Below are positions 37,451 through 51,059 of a stretch of DNA of 64,000 bases, in pieces (position 1 is the stretch's first letter; every line of letters starts with the position of its first letter). Where the stretch lies: positions 17,827,755 to 17,891,754 of the forward strand of contig CM043868.1 of assembly GCA_023846275.1 (NCBI GenBank), in the 5' to 3' direction. The position numbers and the translations under genes are program-made. The notes beneath the pieces are model-generated. The model did no database searches. It had not been told where the DNA came from and saw only the letters and a list, made by a program, of their open reading frames with translations. Source of the DNA: Vanilla planifolia (lineage: Eukaryota > Streptophyta > Magnoliopsida > Asparagales > Orchidaceae).

Positions 37451-38600
37451 AAATTTCTAATAAAATATATTTTATTGTTATTTAGAATTTTTTGGATTTT
37501 TATATATTTGTTTTAAAATTTTCAAGATTATTTTATATTTCTTTGAAAAATCATAAAGAAAGATGATGTGCAGTGTATCGATTGTTTGAACTTCTATGAA
37601 ACTAAGTTAATAAAAATTAGAATTTTTTATGCATTAAAATAGAAGATTTGAGATTAATAAAAATTTGATTATGAGCTTCAAAAAAGCCTAAAAAATAAGT
37701 AAAAATATTAAATCTACTCAAAAAATTACAAAATACTATCGAGGCAAAGACATTAAAAATGATAAGTTTAACAAAATTCTTTACACAAAAGAAGATACTA
37801 CAAACATGAAATTAAAAGCCAAAAGGGTTTAAGGGAAATAATTAAATTCTTTTATAGGTATTTTTAAAGGTTGAAAATTTATTAATAATTCTAAATGTTG
37901 CTAAAATATATGAATTTTTTGTTGACATGTTGAACTTTTTAATGAGAATCATAAGAAATTGATGAATAAAAGTTTTTTTATGTCAATTAATAAAAAATAT
38001 AGGAAAATTAGATTTGTCTAATTTTATTTAAATTAGAATTTAATTAATCTTAAAATTTCTAAACCCGTAGCTTATGAACTAGTAGAGGAAACTTGACCAA
38101 CAATGACATGAATTGATGCAAAACCATCAAATTTCAAGCAAAGGATAGGCAAGGAGGCATCATATAGGATTTCTCAAAAAGGTGTGGCCATTTTGAGGGA
38201 GCTAGAGCATCAAGATGAGGATTTGCTATCGTACTATTGTAAAAGTGGAACAACTCGACTATGCGAGAGCTTTGCAAGGTGGATAGTTCCCAAAGTCCAG
38301 CAAGTGAGCTTAAGGAGTGAGGAAGAGAGAAAAGAAAGTGTTACCAGAGTTTGGAAGGAAAACCATATGAATTCATGCAAGAGAAATAATAAGTATTTCT
38401 AAGAAAAACGCTATAGCAAGGAAGTGTTGTAGGTTTTGCACAATATTTAAAGAAAAAAGAAGTTGTGTTGGTGGAAAGATATGCAATTCAAGATCCTTTT
38501 CAAGGCAAGATCATTGCAAAATGAAATTGATATAGGTAAGTTTTCTATTATGAGTGTATAGACATTATATAGAGTGGATTGATTGCCTAGTAATTATATT
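37450..38600 (+). repeat. Probable 3' LTR remains of the Ty3/gypsy relic
   Basis: It follows pol directly. The better-preserved part at 38,050-38,560 has a GC-richer transcribed-looking stretch ending in TTGATATAGGTAAGTTTTC. A 72-codon ORF (38,184-38,402) lies within it and matches nothing I know. No 5' LTR partner is present. Confidence 0.4.
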
Positions 38601-40550
38601 AGAGAATAATTATTATCAACAAAAAAATTGAGGCTATATGTGATCCTTATTATGTTTTAATTGATTACCATTGATTAAATTAGCATGAAATGATATTTCA
38701 AATTGTTTATCTTAACAAATAATTGAGAAAAAGCTTATTATCATTTTGTGTTATGCCAATTAGAAGAAAAAGAAAAAAAATTGACTTAAAACAAATAGCA
38801 TATGATGTAAATTAAAAAAGAAAAAAAAGGAGTAAGAACAAAAGTTTGTTGAATTGGTTTAAGCATTATTTTAAAAAAGTGAATAAATGATAGTTGTTCA
38901 ATATTGCTTAACCTTTTACCATAATAAAATATGATAAAAGTAATGCCATAAGAGACATCATTAAGACTATTCTTATTCAAAATGATATGTTTTAAGGAAT
39001 ATGTCCATTTTGATTTGAAAATATAAAAAGATTTGACACTATAACCAACTAAAAGAAGAAATGAATTGAGAAAAACATAAGAGAATATAGTTGAAAAGAA
39101 AATTGTAGAATTTCTTAAATAGAAGACTAGGTTTTTAAAGAAAATAAAAGTTAAACTACTTTTTTAGTTTTAGGACATGTTATTTCTTATATGACTTGTG
39201 TGAAACATGACCCAAATTTGTTTGTTTGAAGGAAAGACTTTAACAACTCACATTACAAAAACTTTTAAGTCCACAATAACTCTAATTGAAAATGCTTTAA
39301 TTTCCTTAGGATTTTCTCAAGATCCCAATTGTAGGTACTTTGACTTTCTTGCTTCCAATTAAAATCAATCTTCCTCATAAAAATTTTCCTAAAGCATGAA
39401 GGCTACAGCTTCATTCTTGTTCATCATTCCTCTGATTTTCTTCCCTTGCTACAAAAATTCTTCTAAGTAATATTTGTTAAGCAAACTTTCCTCAACTCAA
39501 GAGCAATAATTCAAACCAAGTAGTGAGGAAAGGGCTTAACAACTCCTTAGAACTTTTTGTTGTTTCCTTCCTATAAAACTCTTTCCTCACTTTGTAATCT
39601 TACTCAAAGGATATGCCCCTCTAAAGATCCTCCACAGGCAAGTGCAAACATGGATGTCCTTAAGCTTATCCTCTTAAGCAAATCTAAGTAACACTCTACA
39701 ACTTTGCTCTCCTCTCTCACATCTATTTAGCTAAGCTTTAAAATGATCCTTAAAAAATCAATTAAACCATTATTAAGCGATTAACCCAACTAAAACATAA
39801 AAGGATAACTCTCAAAGCTTTTTGTAGTAAGGGAAAAAATTAACCTTAACATCAATAGCTTTCTCTTAAATAGCTCTTTCTAAATATATGTTTAATTATA
39901 AAAATTGACTAATTTGGTTTATCTCTAGAACTCATTATTCTAAAATATAGTTTTGTCAATTAGAGAAACTCTTATCCTTTCATTTCAAACATTGTATTCC
40001 CTTCATCAAATTCCTTTTCTTTTTTCTTTTCATAATCATTTCTTTAGTAACTAGTATCACAAAAGCATCTATTTTTCTTTTTTTCTTTTTTTTTCTTTCT
40101 TTTTGTGACTTTTATCATAATAATATTTTACTTTGCATATGTTCTTTATGAATATTATCACATAATTATAAAAATAAAAAAACTTGTAATCAAAATAACA
40201 TATCATGCATGCTTAATAGATTCCCTTTTTTATCATCCCTTAGAGAAATATTTCTAGTAAACATCGTACATCAAACATCATCTCATATGCATATCTTGTC
40301 TATTAATGCATCTTCAACTTTATATTTTATTTTCCATCAAAGCCTCTAACTTATAATTTACATTACAAGAAAGCATATACATATAGGTATAAGTTCTTTT
40401 ATACGTGCATCCTTAAATTAAGAGTAACAAGTTATTAAAATTAAGGTTAACAAATATCTTTTATATAATATTTTTATTTATTTTTTAAGATTTCTAACCT
40501 AACATTATACATTGCATCAAATATATATACATAATTATAAGATTTTCTTA
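38601..40550. other. AT-rich intergenic DNA, unassigned
   Basis: The stretch 39,200-39,800 is C-rich on the + strand and looks like repeat sequence on the - strand, but no motif is firm. The stretch 40,300-40,540 has degenerate units like those of the 57.1-57.8 kb array (CATATACATATAGGTATAAG). Confidence 0.35.
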
Positions 40551-40559
40551 CTTTTCAAA

Positions 40560-42080
40560 TTCGTGTAGTGGTCATACCAAGCTTAAATTTTTGTTTCAAG
40601 TCTCAGTTATCATAGTAACTTGTAGTATTTTTTCTTGATTTTTTTCTTTGTTATGCATCTAACTCCTCTTGAATTTCTTAACATTAGAGAATACTTTATT
40701 TCTCTCTTTACTCCACTCCAACATAAGTGTTTGAAGTCAATTGTACTAGTACATGAGAAGAAAATAAATCTTATGCTTGGCATCACTTGGCTTTATACTC
40801 AACCGATATCTCCTTATATTCTTGTCACTCTAATGATTGTGTTCCTTCAATTTTGTATCTCTTCAACTTCGTTTCCTTTTAAATTCAATAGTTTCTCATT
40901 GATTAAATTTGCCTCTATGTCAGTTTTTTTGGTTGTTTATCATTTATCTTTTTAGGTTTAAGATATGTTCAATTTTTATTAATCTTATAAGTATGAACAC
41001 TCTGATTATGTCATATGAATCTCAATCTTGTGTAAATTTATCTTAATTTTTTCTTATTATATATTTATGATAGTAATATTATACTCATATGATACTCTCA
41101 TTTCTCTTATGTCATACAAATTTACTTATTTATGATGTTAGTCTTCACATTATTATATTGTCTATTTTTGTTCATCATACTTTATGACATTTTTCAACTA
41201 ACTAGTATCAAGCACTCTCTTTATATCATATTATATGATATTACATTTAATACTTATATGATGTATTTTTTATTTTTTGTATTATGTCATAACTTAAGAT
41301 AGTCCTGTACGTTATGCTCTTATGTCTTTATTATACTAATATGATATATTTATCATATTGTATAATCAATTTAGAGTATTTTTCTTTGAATGCTCTCTTA
41401 TTTCATTTTGTCTTGCATAATTGTAGGACAATTTGCTTCGTCTATCACACTATCTAATACTTTTATAGATTTATATTGAGCATGCATTATCGTGTTGATA
41501 TATTTGTGTTATCATACTTGTGTGATTAGGTGTTGAGTTTTACACTATATCGTTTTTATAAGTCATACATGTACTCACATATTTGAGTTTTTAAAAATAA
41601 TATGCTTATACATGCGCAATGGTATAGTCATACTTATATTTAATGCTCATCATATTGTATGATTTATCAATCCTTACTTAATACTTTAGACAAATAATTT
41701 TTTCTTCTCAACTAATCATAATCATATGTTCCTTAATTTTGTATTGTATGATAATGTATTATTCATATCAATCATTATTATTATGCATTAATAGTGAAGT
41801 ACGATGGTTTGGTCATCTTATATAATTATTAGTCTCACTTATGTCAGTGTTTACACTTCTCCAAACTTCATTCTCTATCTTACTTGGACATACTATATGA
41901 TACTTTATGATCGTATTGTACAATCGACCTCTTAATCTATCAGACTAATTCAACCACAGTAGTGATGCATTGAATACACTTTATTTATTTATATGTTGTT
42001 GTAATCCTATTTGTATTATATAATCTTGTCTTATGTATTTGTTAACTTAATTATATTATAAGATTCTATGATATTACACT
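40560..42080 (+). repeat. Dispersed 1.5-kb repeat, copy A (partner at 57.8-59.3 kb)
   Basis: GTTTCTCATTGATTAAATTTGCC (part, about 40,888) and TTAATGCTCATCATATTGTAT (part, about 41,640) match copy B in the same order and orientation. It is rich in TCATA(C/T)..TATGATA phrases. LTR-like, without coding domains. Confidence 0.55.
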
Positions 42081-42600
42081 AATAATACCTTAAAATCTTA
42101 AAACATTTTTAAAAAATTATTTAATATTTTTTAAAAATCTGTGGATTTAAATTTATTAAAATTGTTTACCTTACATTTGAGATATTATATTGAACTCTTA
42201 AAAATAATAAATTCATAAATAAAATACTAAAAGAAGATAGGCTTATTGTTAAAATCAATCACATATAAGTGAACATGAGATTATAACGAGAAATGAATCA
42301 TAATGTAACAATAGCTCCATGTTAATAGAATAGAATAAATGGCAAATTTGTGGAAGGAAGGCTTGTAGATGAGTTTGGCAAGTACATATTAAAGATTCAA
42401 GTGAGCTAAGTAATTGAGGCCAAAGTTTTCTTATTATCATATTATAAAGATCATATGATTCTAATTAGGCATGTTGTGGCATTTTAATTAGATAGAGTTA
42501 TTTACGTTGTATGATTTGAATTGTTATGATTTTGTGAATAGAATTTATTCAAAATATTTATGTTCATTGCCTCTACCAAAAAGTTCTAGTAGAGAGACAA
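42081..42600. other. AT-rich intergenic DNA, nothing recognised
   Basis: The chance - strand ORF at 42,255-42,440 matches no family known to me. Confidence 0.4.
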
Positions 42601-42803
42601 AGAAAAGAGGCTCTATATTTCTTTCTTTTGTGAAAGGATAAAGGATATGAAGAGGCCAATTAAGATCAGCTATGCAATACGTTTTTTTTTTTTTTTTCTT
42701 TTTAATGGCTGTGTTTCTTCTTCACGATTTGAATGCGTTATGATGAAGATTGTTTATTTCTCTAACAAAACACAATGAAAAGCTTATTGCAATAATGAGG
42801 TAG

Positions 42804-42974
42804 ATGCGTAGTGAGGTGGCATTAAGAGAGGACGAGGACTTCTCCCCTGTTTCGGATGCTTGGAAGTTCATTGTCCCACTTGCTTGCAAGTTGGCGACCT
42901 ACAGTGGGCGGCAAAACCGAAACAACCGGCGGAGAGAATATTCGCAGCACAATCTTCCAAAGCCTACATTTTAG
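42804..42974 (+). CDS. Hypothetical 56-residue ORF in a GC-richer low-copy island
   Basis: The ATG at 42,804 opens a 56-codon frame ending at TAG (42,972-42,974). It reads MRSEVALREDEDFSPVSDAW and continues with KFIVPLACKLATYSGR, then a basic Asn/Arg-rich tail. Composition is clearly richer in G and C than the flanks, and no repeat motif is evident across 42,720-43,080. I recognise no family. An overlapping ORF in another + frame (42,856-43,050) and a TATATAAGAC-like box on the opposite strand near 43,007 also exist, so strand and frame are unsettled. It may be a relic exon, a small gene or chance. Confidence 0.25.
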   Translation: MRSEVALREDEDFSPVSDAWKFIVPLACKLATYSGRQNRNNRRREYSQHNLPKPTF

Positions 42975-45480
42975 GCAACTCGAAGAGGACAACTTAGCCT
43001 TGTCTTATATACTTAATTACACTTGTTTTGTGTTACTCTTCTGTCTTTAAGAAACTCAATCCTACCTGCATACAGGCCTTCATTTAATCTTTAATTGCGA
43101 TTTGCACTAATCCAATACACGTGTTGTAACATTATTCCATTAATTAACTCCACCGTCGTTGGAATTTTATGTGATTTTGTGGGGGCAATGAATCATGTTT
43201 CGTTTTAGGTACCATAAAGATTAAAATTTATCTATTTAAAAATAGTTTTCATGGGAATCACTAATGCCAGCAAAAATATTATTTTAGTTATTGATACTGT
43301 AGGAAAAGGTAGGTTTTGGTTTATATCAAACCTGTGGCTGCTTTTGTGATGGGCTTTAAGAGTTGTTTTGCGTCAGAAGGATGCTCAACTGCATTCCAAA
43401 CTGAAGTTTTTTAGATGGAATGATCTAATATCAGCTGTCATCCAAATTCCTGAATACTAAGCAATGTCAATTATGAATGAATTAACATAGAAAAAGTTCA
43501 ATCCATTTATGCAGTTTATGTAATTGTGCTCTGAACTTGTTTTGATTTATTTTAACGTTGTCTTTAAACAGGATCATATTCGGACGGCGTATGATGAAGG
43601 ATCCAGCACTAAGTTTTTTAAAAAAAATCTTAAACCAACATCTAAACTTACAATTACTTATACTTTTAATCACTTTCAACAAATTAAAAAAATAAATTTA
43701 TCTTTACATTTTTAAGTATCTTCAATATCACATTTTAATCACAATTTACAAAATTATTATGACATTGTAATCACATATTTCAACATCACTTATCTTAATA
43801 TGTTTTTATCAATACTACATTCTCATTATAATTATTGAAACAAACGAAAACTTATACAAGAAGATTAGATATAACAAACATTCTATTTACATATAAAAAT
43901 AGCATAAGAAATTTCAAGACATTATACTATTACAGTTACATAGGCAATAACTTTATATAGTGGAGCTCTAAGAAACAAAAAAGAGTTGTTATATTGTTCG
44001 TTGAAATTGGATACATAAGCATACTAATAGCAGCAAATGAAATTTTTAAGATAATAAACATGTGGAAAGAATTTCATATTACATTGTCACGGCCTTTTGT
44101 TTCTTGTGATACTGTGGGGTGCAAAATTTATGATAGCTAATCGAATTTTTCATGATTGTATAAAACAAATTGAAGTGAATCTTTGTATCATTCTTAAGAA
44201 TATCGCTTCTATTGAGCCAGGATTAAGAAACATTTCATTTAAAGATCTGTACTTGGTTGAATATAATTTAAAATTCATATGATTATCAAATTTAATGAAA
44301 TTAAAGATAATCATTTTTGTAATTCTATATTACATTATTTGGCTGATTGTTTTTATTTTGATAAATTAAAAGATATTTCTTATTTTCTTAAATTTGAAAT
44401 TTAGTTCTTGAGAAATAACACAAAAATATGATATGCTGAGAAGCACTACTAGATGCCAATCACCTAGCCACTAGGTCTTTATCATGGTAGTTATAAGATG
44501 GCCACTAATAGTTGAACGTTCTATTGTTGTTGGCAAATGACCACTGAGCTGCACAATTCAATATTTGGATCACAAAGACACCATCAGTATTAAATTGTCA
44601 AAATTTGTAGGCCACCTCTATCATGATGTGTCGAATGATTCCATCTACCTGCATATGTAAAGTCCATTGAGGGCAAATTTTATTTAAAATAGTTCTAGTT
44701 TAAAGAAAATATAATAATTTCATTCTATTTATATTTTCTTAAAGAAAACAAAATCTTGATTTGAATGCTAATAAAGATTTTGAATTTCTTTTGAATTTAC
44801 AAATCCATCTCACCTAATGAAAAAATTTTATTGATTTTATCCTTTTTGTTCAAACAATTTCAAAATTCATGAAATTAAATAGTTCTTAATGATCAAATTG
44901 TCAAATATACATGTAAAACATGAGGTTGTAATATTGCAGCCAATGTCAAGCTTGAAACTCTTTTTAGAGATAGATTAAGTTAGTTACGCAAGAAAAATGT
45001 GCTAACAACATTCCAAACCCATATTATATATTAAAGCATTTTGATAATGTACTGCTCTATCTACATATTAAAATCTTTGAAAGCTATGCTTTTAAGTATG
45101 AAAATTAAATATCTTCTCTTTCTCAAATCAAATTTGCAGCCTTATCACAAACTTTGAAATTTTTTTAATAATGCAAATCCATATCCTTAACTACTTTTAC
45201 TATATTTCTTGCCCAGATGTTGCTTGTCTTACTGAGAATGAAAAGTCATTGCTGCTTTTTTTCTTATTTCAAATGAATCAATTCGCTGAACGATTAAAAG
45301 GGATTGTTAGAACTCCTTAAACATAAAAGAAGCCGGAATAGATTATTCCTATGAATTAAAATCTTAAAATGGCCAAAGAATTCATTTAAATACATGAGAA
45401 TGTTTCCAATCAAACCTTACACAATTTATACGAGCACAACAAAAATAAGAACAATAATAAAAAAAATAAAAAAATAAAGA
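42975..45480. other. Mixed low-copy and AT-rich DNA, unassigned
   Basis: The stretch 43,290-43,620 is less AT-rich and holds an acceptor-like TTGTCTTTAAACAG followed by an open GATCATATTCGGACGGCGTA segment. The stretch 44,440-44,660 is also GC-richer and contains the small palindrome CCTAGCCACTAGG. No domain was recognised. Confidence 0.3.
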
Positions 45481-45800
45481 TACCAAATTTATATAATTTG
45501 ACCAAAATTAGATTGTCTATAATAAGAGAGAAAAGATCTATACTATCTAAATTCACAAATACAAATTATAAACTCGTATAATAACAAAACAAGCTCATTC
45601 AAATACATGTAATCTTATAAATGCAAAAAAAGTATTAAACTCTCTTTTAAAAGAATAAAATCTTTTAATCTCCCATAAAGAAAAGTGCTCAAAATAATAG
45701 CATCTTTGTCTCTTCAAGGGGACAATTTTAATCTTTTTCTTTCGTATTATCATAGTTATAATCTCCAAAACATTTAGAAATTATATATACCAAACATTTA
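45480..45800. repeat. Dispersed repeat copy with the shared motif (copy 5)
   Basis: AATTTATATAATTTGACCAA and TTGTCTATAATAAG at about 45,487 are a decayed form of the shared motif, followed by GATCTATACTATCTAAATTC. Confidence 0.4.
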
Positions 45801-47290
45801 ATATCCAAAAAACTCCCATAGTGAATCCTTTGGAGCAACATCCATCTATAGAAATAAATTTATTCTTCAATTTTAGTGCATAAGATAAAATTCAAGTATA
45901 ATGATTTTACATATTTGAACAAAAAAACTTTTAATGATTAAAATAGTTAAAACCCATAAATTTATCATAAAATAACTAAAGTAAATATACACGAAGGAAT
46001 GTAAACAAAATATCCATCATAGAATAAATAAATAAATATGTCAAAATTACATATTATGTTAGAATTCAAAAAAGTTCAGAAATATTAAAAAAAATATTAT
46101 CAAATGTTTTATTTAAAATTTGGTATTAATATTTATTAGTCATATTATCTAATAATTAAAATTATGAAACATTATCCCCATTTTTATTTTTTAATGCAAA
46201 ATTGATTTTTTATATGCTTGTTTTGCCATAAGACTTTGAGGAAATTTATAAATTACGTATGCTGTTCTTCAAAATGTTTATTATAGATCATCATCATTGG
46301 TATGTCCATACAAAAGTAGAAAATATAATGAATTGTGGAAGCTAAGCTATTTGTTACCTTAACCTTCCATGCAAGTCGAGCTGTTATGTTCTATCTTGTC
46401 ATTTACATAGTAGGTTATTTTATGAGAGAATAAATGTTCAAATCATCTTATCAGAATAAAACGTCATCTTTATTACAAGATTATATGTGTGTATATACAC
46501 ATGCATATCTATTTATAGCTAAATAGATTTGCATGACAAATTCTTTTGTCTATTAGGAGTCATCTTTTTTTTACAATACTAATAAGATTATTGATAATTG
46601 GTGATCCTCCAAATAAATTCAAAGGTATCAAATCATTCAACATTATTATGGAGTGATATGGGGTCATATATTTTATTTGGAAACTATTGCATCACTGTTA
46701 TGTTTGTCATGTCAATAATCTATTTAAACAACTTAAAGTTCTTTTTATTCTACGTAGATATTATTTGAATCACTTTTATGTGAATTTATTTAAATCAGAA
46801 GTCGACAATTATGTTCATGTATTTCAATTGGAATGGATAAAACATTTTTTATTATTATCATATAAAATCTATTATAAATCATAAAATTATAATATAAAAT
46901 TATGCTACTATTTATAAATTTATTTTTTTAAAAAGATTAGTGATTTATGACAAGAAATACCACTCTTTATTATTGATCTATCACTCTCTATTATTAGACA
47001 ACGAGGAAAGAGACTTTCCTTTTTGTTGTTGTTATACCCAAAACAAAAAAAAACATTCATAAAGAAGGTATTATCCATTTCTTTTATTTTTCTAATATGT
47101 AAGTATTATTTCCCCAAAATAATTATTTTGAAACCACACAACAAATCATAATGCTGACTAACTAACCACTTGCAAAGTGTCATAGTTCAAATACATGTGA
47201 AAAGTTGGATAAAGAATAACAGTTTAAAACTTATTAGCATTTTTACATTCCTTATTACCAACTTGATGGTTTTGCATAACTAGTTTTTGG
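45801..47290. other. AT-rich intergenic DNA, nothing recognised
   Basis: The ORF at 46,687-46,884 has no recognisable domain. Confidence 0.45.
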
Positions 47291-47299
47291 AGGCTTTGA

Positions 47300-48720
47300 A
47301 AAATTTAATAAAGATCTTTATAATATTAAGGATTAAGAAAAGATAAATCTAATTATCTTAATTTTGATAAGATGAGCAATCAATTCAATCATCAATACAA
47401 GTCTTACAAGTCAAGGTTTTGTCTCCAAAAGCCCTTAACATAGAGATACACCAATACACCTACTTAAGTTTTAAATTTAAAAATCTAAACTATCTTGAGT
47501 TCATAAGTAGAGGTAATGTATAATTATTATGTTTTGAAATTTTTGCACAAGAAATAGTTTTTTAGGAATCCACATAAATTTGGTGCTCTTAAAATTTATG
47601 GATTTCTTAGAAGGGAAATTAATAAAAATATGAGATAATTTACAACAATTTTTACAAGTAACATTTGAGATAATAAAAAAATAATATTTTTATATTCCTA
47701 GCCTAAATACACAAACTTAGCTCAATGACAAAAAGCAAATGACATACTCAATCTTATAATTATAATCTTACAAAATTATTACATCATAACGATGTCACAA
47801 GATTGATGATAACTATGAGAGATGTTTTGGTGCCTTGGTCAATTATTGAGGGAGGTCTTGATATATGGTTAATTCTGTAGAGATATGATATAATATGAGA
47901 TCCTAAGAAATAATGATAATAGTTATATAAAAAAATTAAGTCCCTAATAAAAGAAGAGAAAATTGATAAGATGCAAAGAATATGAATATGAAAAAATGGA
48001 AACAAAGAAATCCTATAAATACTATATAATTTTTGTATTTCTTATTGATTATATGCATGTAAAGGCTTGACATCTACAAGCATATTTGTAGTGATTTAAG
48101 CATATTTACATACTGTTTAAATGCCAAACACTTTTTATTCTTACTCCTATCATTATTTATTTGTAATGTATTTTATTTGTGTTGCTTCTTTTGCTTGTAG
48201 CTAGTAGTTTACTTATTGACTATATTATAATCATACCTATTTATGTTAGGTGGGTTCTTAAAGGTTCATTAGCTTGGGATCTCAATTGAGAGAGAGAGAG
48301 AGAGATGATGTTTTATTTTGAAACTCTATGGAACACTTCGTATAAGAATTACTTGTGTTGTAATGTATGACAAATGATGCATAAAAATATTATTTCAGTC
48401 TTTCTTGTTATATGATAGTTTGAAGACTATGTACATAATTGCTAATCTAGTTACTTTATTTGATTTGATATTTGGACTTATGATGTATCATCGATTTTAA
48501 ATGATATCCTCAAGAATTTTTGTTGTATGCTCAATTCTTATCTAATAATTTGATATTTTGAGTATTTTATTGGGTTTATTTTTTTGTTTGGTAAGTGGGA
48601 TGTGATATTGCCAATATGGTGACTTATTGCATTTAATATGATCACTCACTATAAATTTACACCAAACAAGAATGACACAAATATGATAATCATAAACTCA
48701 TCCTTATGCTAAGATGCAAT
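47300..48720 (+). repeat. Del/Tekay-like LTR segment
   Basis: TGTAGCTAGTAGTTTACTTATTGAC (part, about 48,198), followed by GGGTTCTTAAAGG, resembles ATGTAGCTAGCGATTTATCTAC at 55,513 and its continuation. This wording is common near the end of Del/Tekay LTRs. It includes a (GA)n run at 48,288-48,305. No coding sequence is joined to it. Confidence 0.35.
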
Positions 48721-48730
48721 TGATTAGTCA

Positions 48731-48754
48731 ACTCTCTCTCTCTTTCTCCCTCTC

Positions 48755-48818
<64 letters not shown>
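48731..48818. repeat. Compound (TC)n-(TA)n microsatellite
   Basis: A TC-rich tract at 48,731-48,755 leads into about 30 TA units (48,758-48,818). Confidence 0.9.
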
Positions 48819-48822
<4 letters not shown>

Positions 48823-49020
48823 ACAAACAAGCAAAATGCTTGTGATTAGGTTTAAATATGGCACGTTCAAACCAAATGAAGTTGTTAAAGTAGATTAAAC
48901 TGCATGAATTTTACTCATTACCTTAATACTTATCTTGATGGATCATGTTGATATGTTTTGGGCCAATTTCAATAAACATAAATTTCTATGTTTTTAACAA
49001 TAAATTTATGTCATAATCTT

Positions 49021-49275
49021 GATCACCCCCACAAATCATCCTTCAACAAGAGATTTATTTTTTCACACAAAATATTTTTTAGAACATAAATCATAAGCAC
49101 TTTTGGAGTAAAGAATGACAATATCACATCATACTCAAACTTTGGTGTTGTTGATCACCCCCTCAAATCATCCTTCAATAAGAGATTTATTTTCTTGCAC
49201 AAAATATTTTTTAGAACAAAAATCATAAGCACTTTTGGAGTAAAGAATGACAATATCACATCATACTTAAACTAA
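49021..49275. repeat. Tandem duplication, 132-bp period, about 94% identical
   Basis: Units start GATCACCCCC at 49,021 and 49,153 and share AGAGATTTATTTT, AATATTTTTTAGAACA, ATCATAAGCACTTTTGGAGT and GACAATATCACATCATAC. About seven differences occur over 118 compared bases. Confidence 0.9.
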
Positions 49276-49955
49276 AATTTGGCTTAATTTATCTCTTACT
49301 ATATTTGTTCATTATTTCCTCAACTTCTTCAATTTCATCTATCATTTATATTACTTTCTTATCATCAAGAAATCACTTGCCCTACCCACATTATTTAATG
49401 GTTGCTTTACTCATCTAAACCTACCCATAAAGAGCCATCTCATAGCTTTGTTGCATATAATGTCAATTTAGCTTTCAATTGATATAACATATTAATATAA
49501 GCATGAAGGATCTCTGACCAAAAAATTGAAACTTGGTTGAAACTAAAATTGATCAATTTGATCTAGTTTAAAATCATCAAAATCTAATTTTCTAAGTTAA
49601 TTAGGAATTCATTCTAAATCTAAGAAATTATTCAAATATCTAAATTCAATATATCTCAAAAATATATTTTTTAAATTGTTGGTTTATGACACACTCAAAA
49701 TAAAGTTTAATTGAGTGTAAATTGTTGCAACGTGATATTTAGAATGAATTGTGTAGCACTAAAGTGTAAGAAAGAAGAAACAATTACTTTTCTTAAAAGG
49801 TTCAACTCTTGACTAAAATAGTCTACATCCACCTTCTATTTAGTTAGACTTGGGTTTGACCTATTTTTTCTCTCCATCACAATTGGTGAATAAACTACTA
49901 ATACTTGAGTCTTTTCCTTTTGGTAAAAGCTAAACTTCTCTTTCATACTAAGTGT
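49276..49955. other. AT-rich intergenic DNA, nothing recognised
   Basis: No domain or internal repeat was seen. Confidence 0.4.
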
Positions 49956-49959
49956 GACA

Positions 49960-50115
49960 TCCTAATTTTATTGTGTTGATATATTATTCTCTTCGGTCAT
50001 CTCATACTAACTCAAGTGAGTTTTATTCTCAAAATATATATTAATATTTTAAGATCATTACATCTCATATAAATTATCACACACATTTATTAACTTCTAA
50101 TTTCTCTTTAATTAA
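49960..50115 (-). repeat. Leader-like repeat fragment beside an LTR-end-like TGTGACATCC
   Basis: TGTGACATCCTAATTTTATT at about 49,966 is followed by CATCTCATACTAACTCAAG and ATTACATCTCATATAAATTA, matching the family at 1.3-1.9 kb. Confidence 0.4.
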
Positions 50116-51055
50116 AAATATTTGAATAATAAATAGAGTTGATATACTAAGAGGATACAAAATACTTACTCAAATAAAGAATGATGATTAGTTATCTCTT
50201 AATTCTCTGATAATTCAAATTTTTGTCTTGTAAAAGATTCAAATTTTAGAAAATAATGAACATAATCTCTCCTAGAAACTATAAAATTTCTTATATATAT
50301 GTAGTTACTTTATCAACTATACATTAATAATAATATATATCAACTAGATATAATATCACTAAAATACAATATTACTGTAAAATCATGTCATCATAAGAAA
50401 ATCATTAATATCATGACAAACACCATATCAACACAATAATGAAACATTACTACACTGAAAACTGCATCACAAAGTTTTCAAAAGTTTTTATATTAGAGTT
50501 CATAATAAAATCTATAGTATTATTATTATTTATAAGCAACTTATTTTTAGTTCTTAATTCTTACTCTTATATCTCTAAATATCTTCACTCAATATGTACC
50601 TGTGTCATGTCCTATAATACAAATAGGGACTAAGTATAACGACTCAATAGATAAACTAATTATATAAATAAATAATTACAAAAATAAATATGAAATAACA
50701 TATATCTAATCTCAAGCATTGTGATAATATACATGATATTAAGAGAATTAAGAATTATGTTTCTACAACTTTGTAACTATATAACAAAAACTTTCAAAAT
50801 GTAATATAAAATATGCCATAATCTTCAATCTGTAAAGCACAATGATTTTCAATCTGCTTGTCTTTTATTAAAAATTATTGTATAAATATTCATGCAAATT
50901 AGTTTATTAAATTTGATTCAATCTTAATTTTTCCTATTTTTAATTCAACCTTCCTTTTCAATTCATAAAGATCTTAATTTTTTTTAATGACTCTTATCCT
51001 TAAGATCCTAATAACATATCTCCTAATATCTCATCATACCCACTACTAAAATATA
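50116..51055. other. AT-rich intergenic DNA, nothing recognised
   Basis: Chance ORFs only. Confidence 0.45.
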
Positions 51056-51059
51056 TAAT

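Noticed and set aside
38184-38402. 72-codon ORF with a charged, helical look
   Set aside because: It lies within the likely LTR remains after a Ty3/gypsy relic, and no family was recognised.
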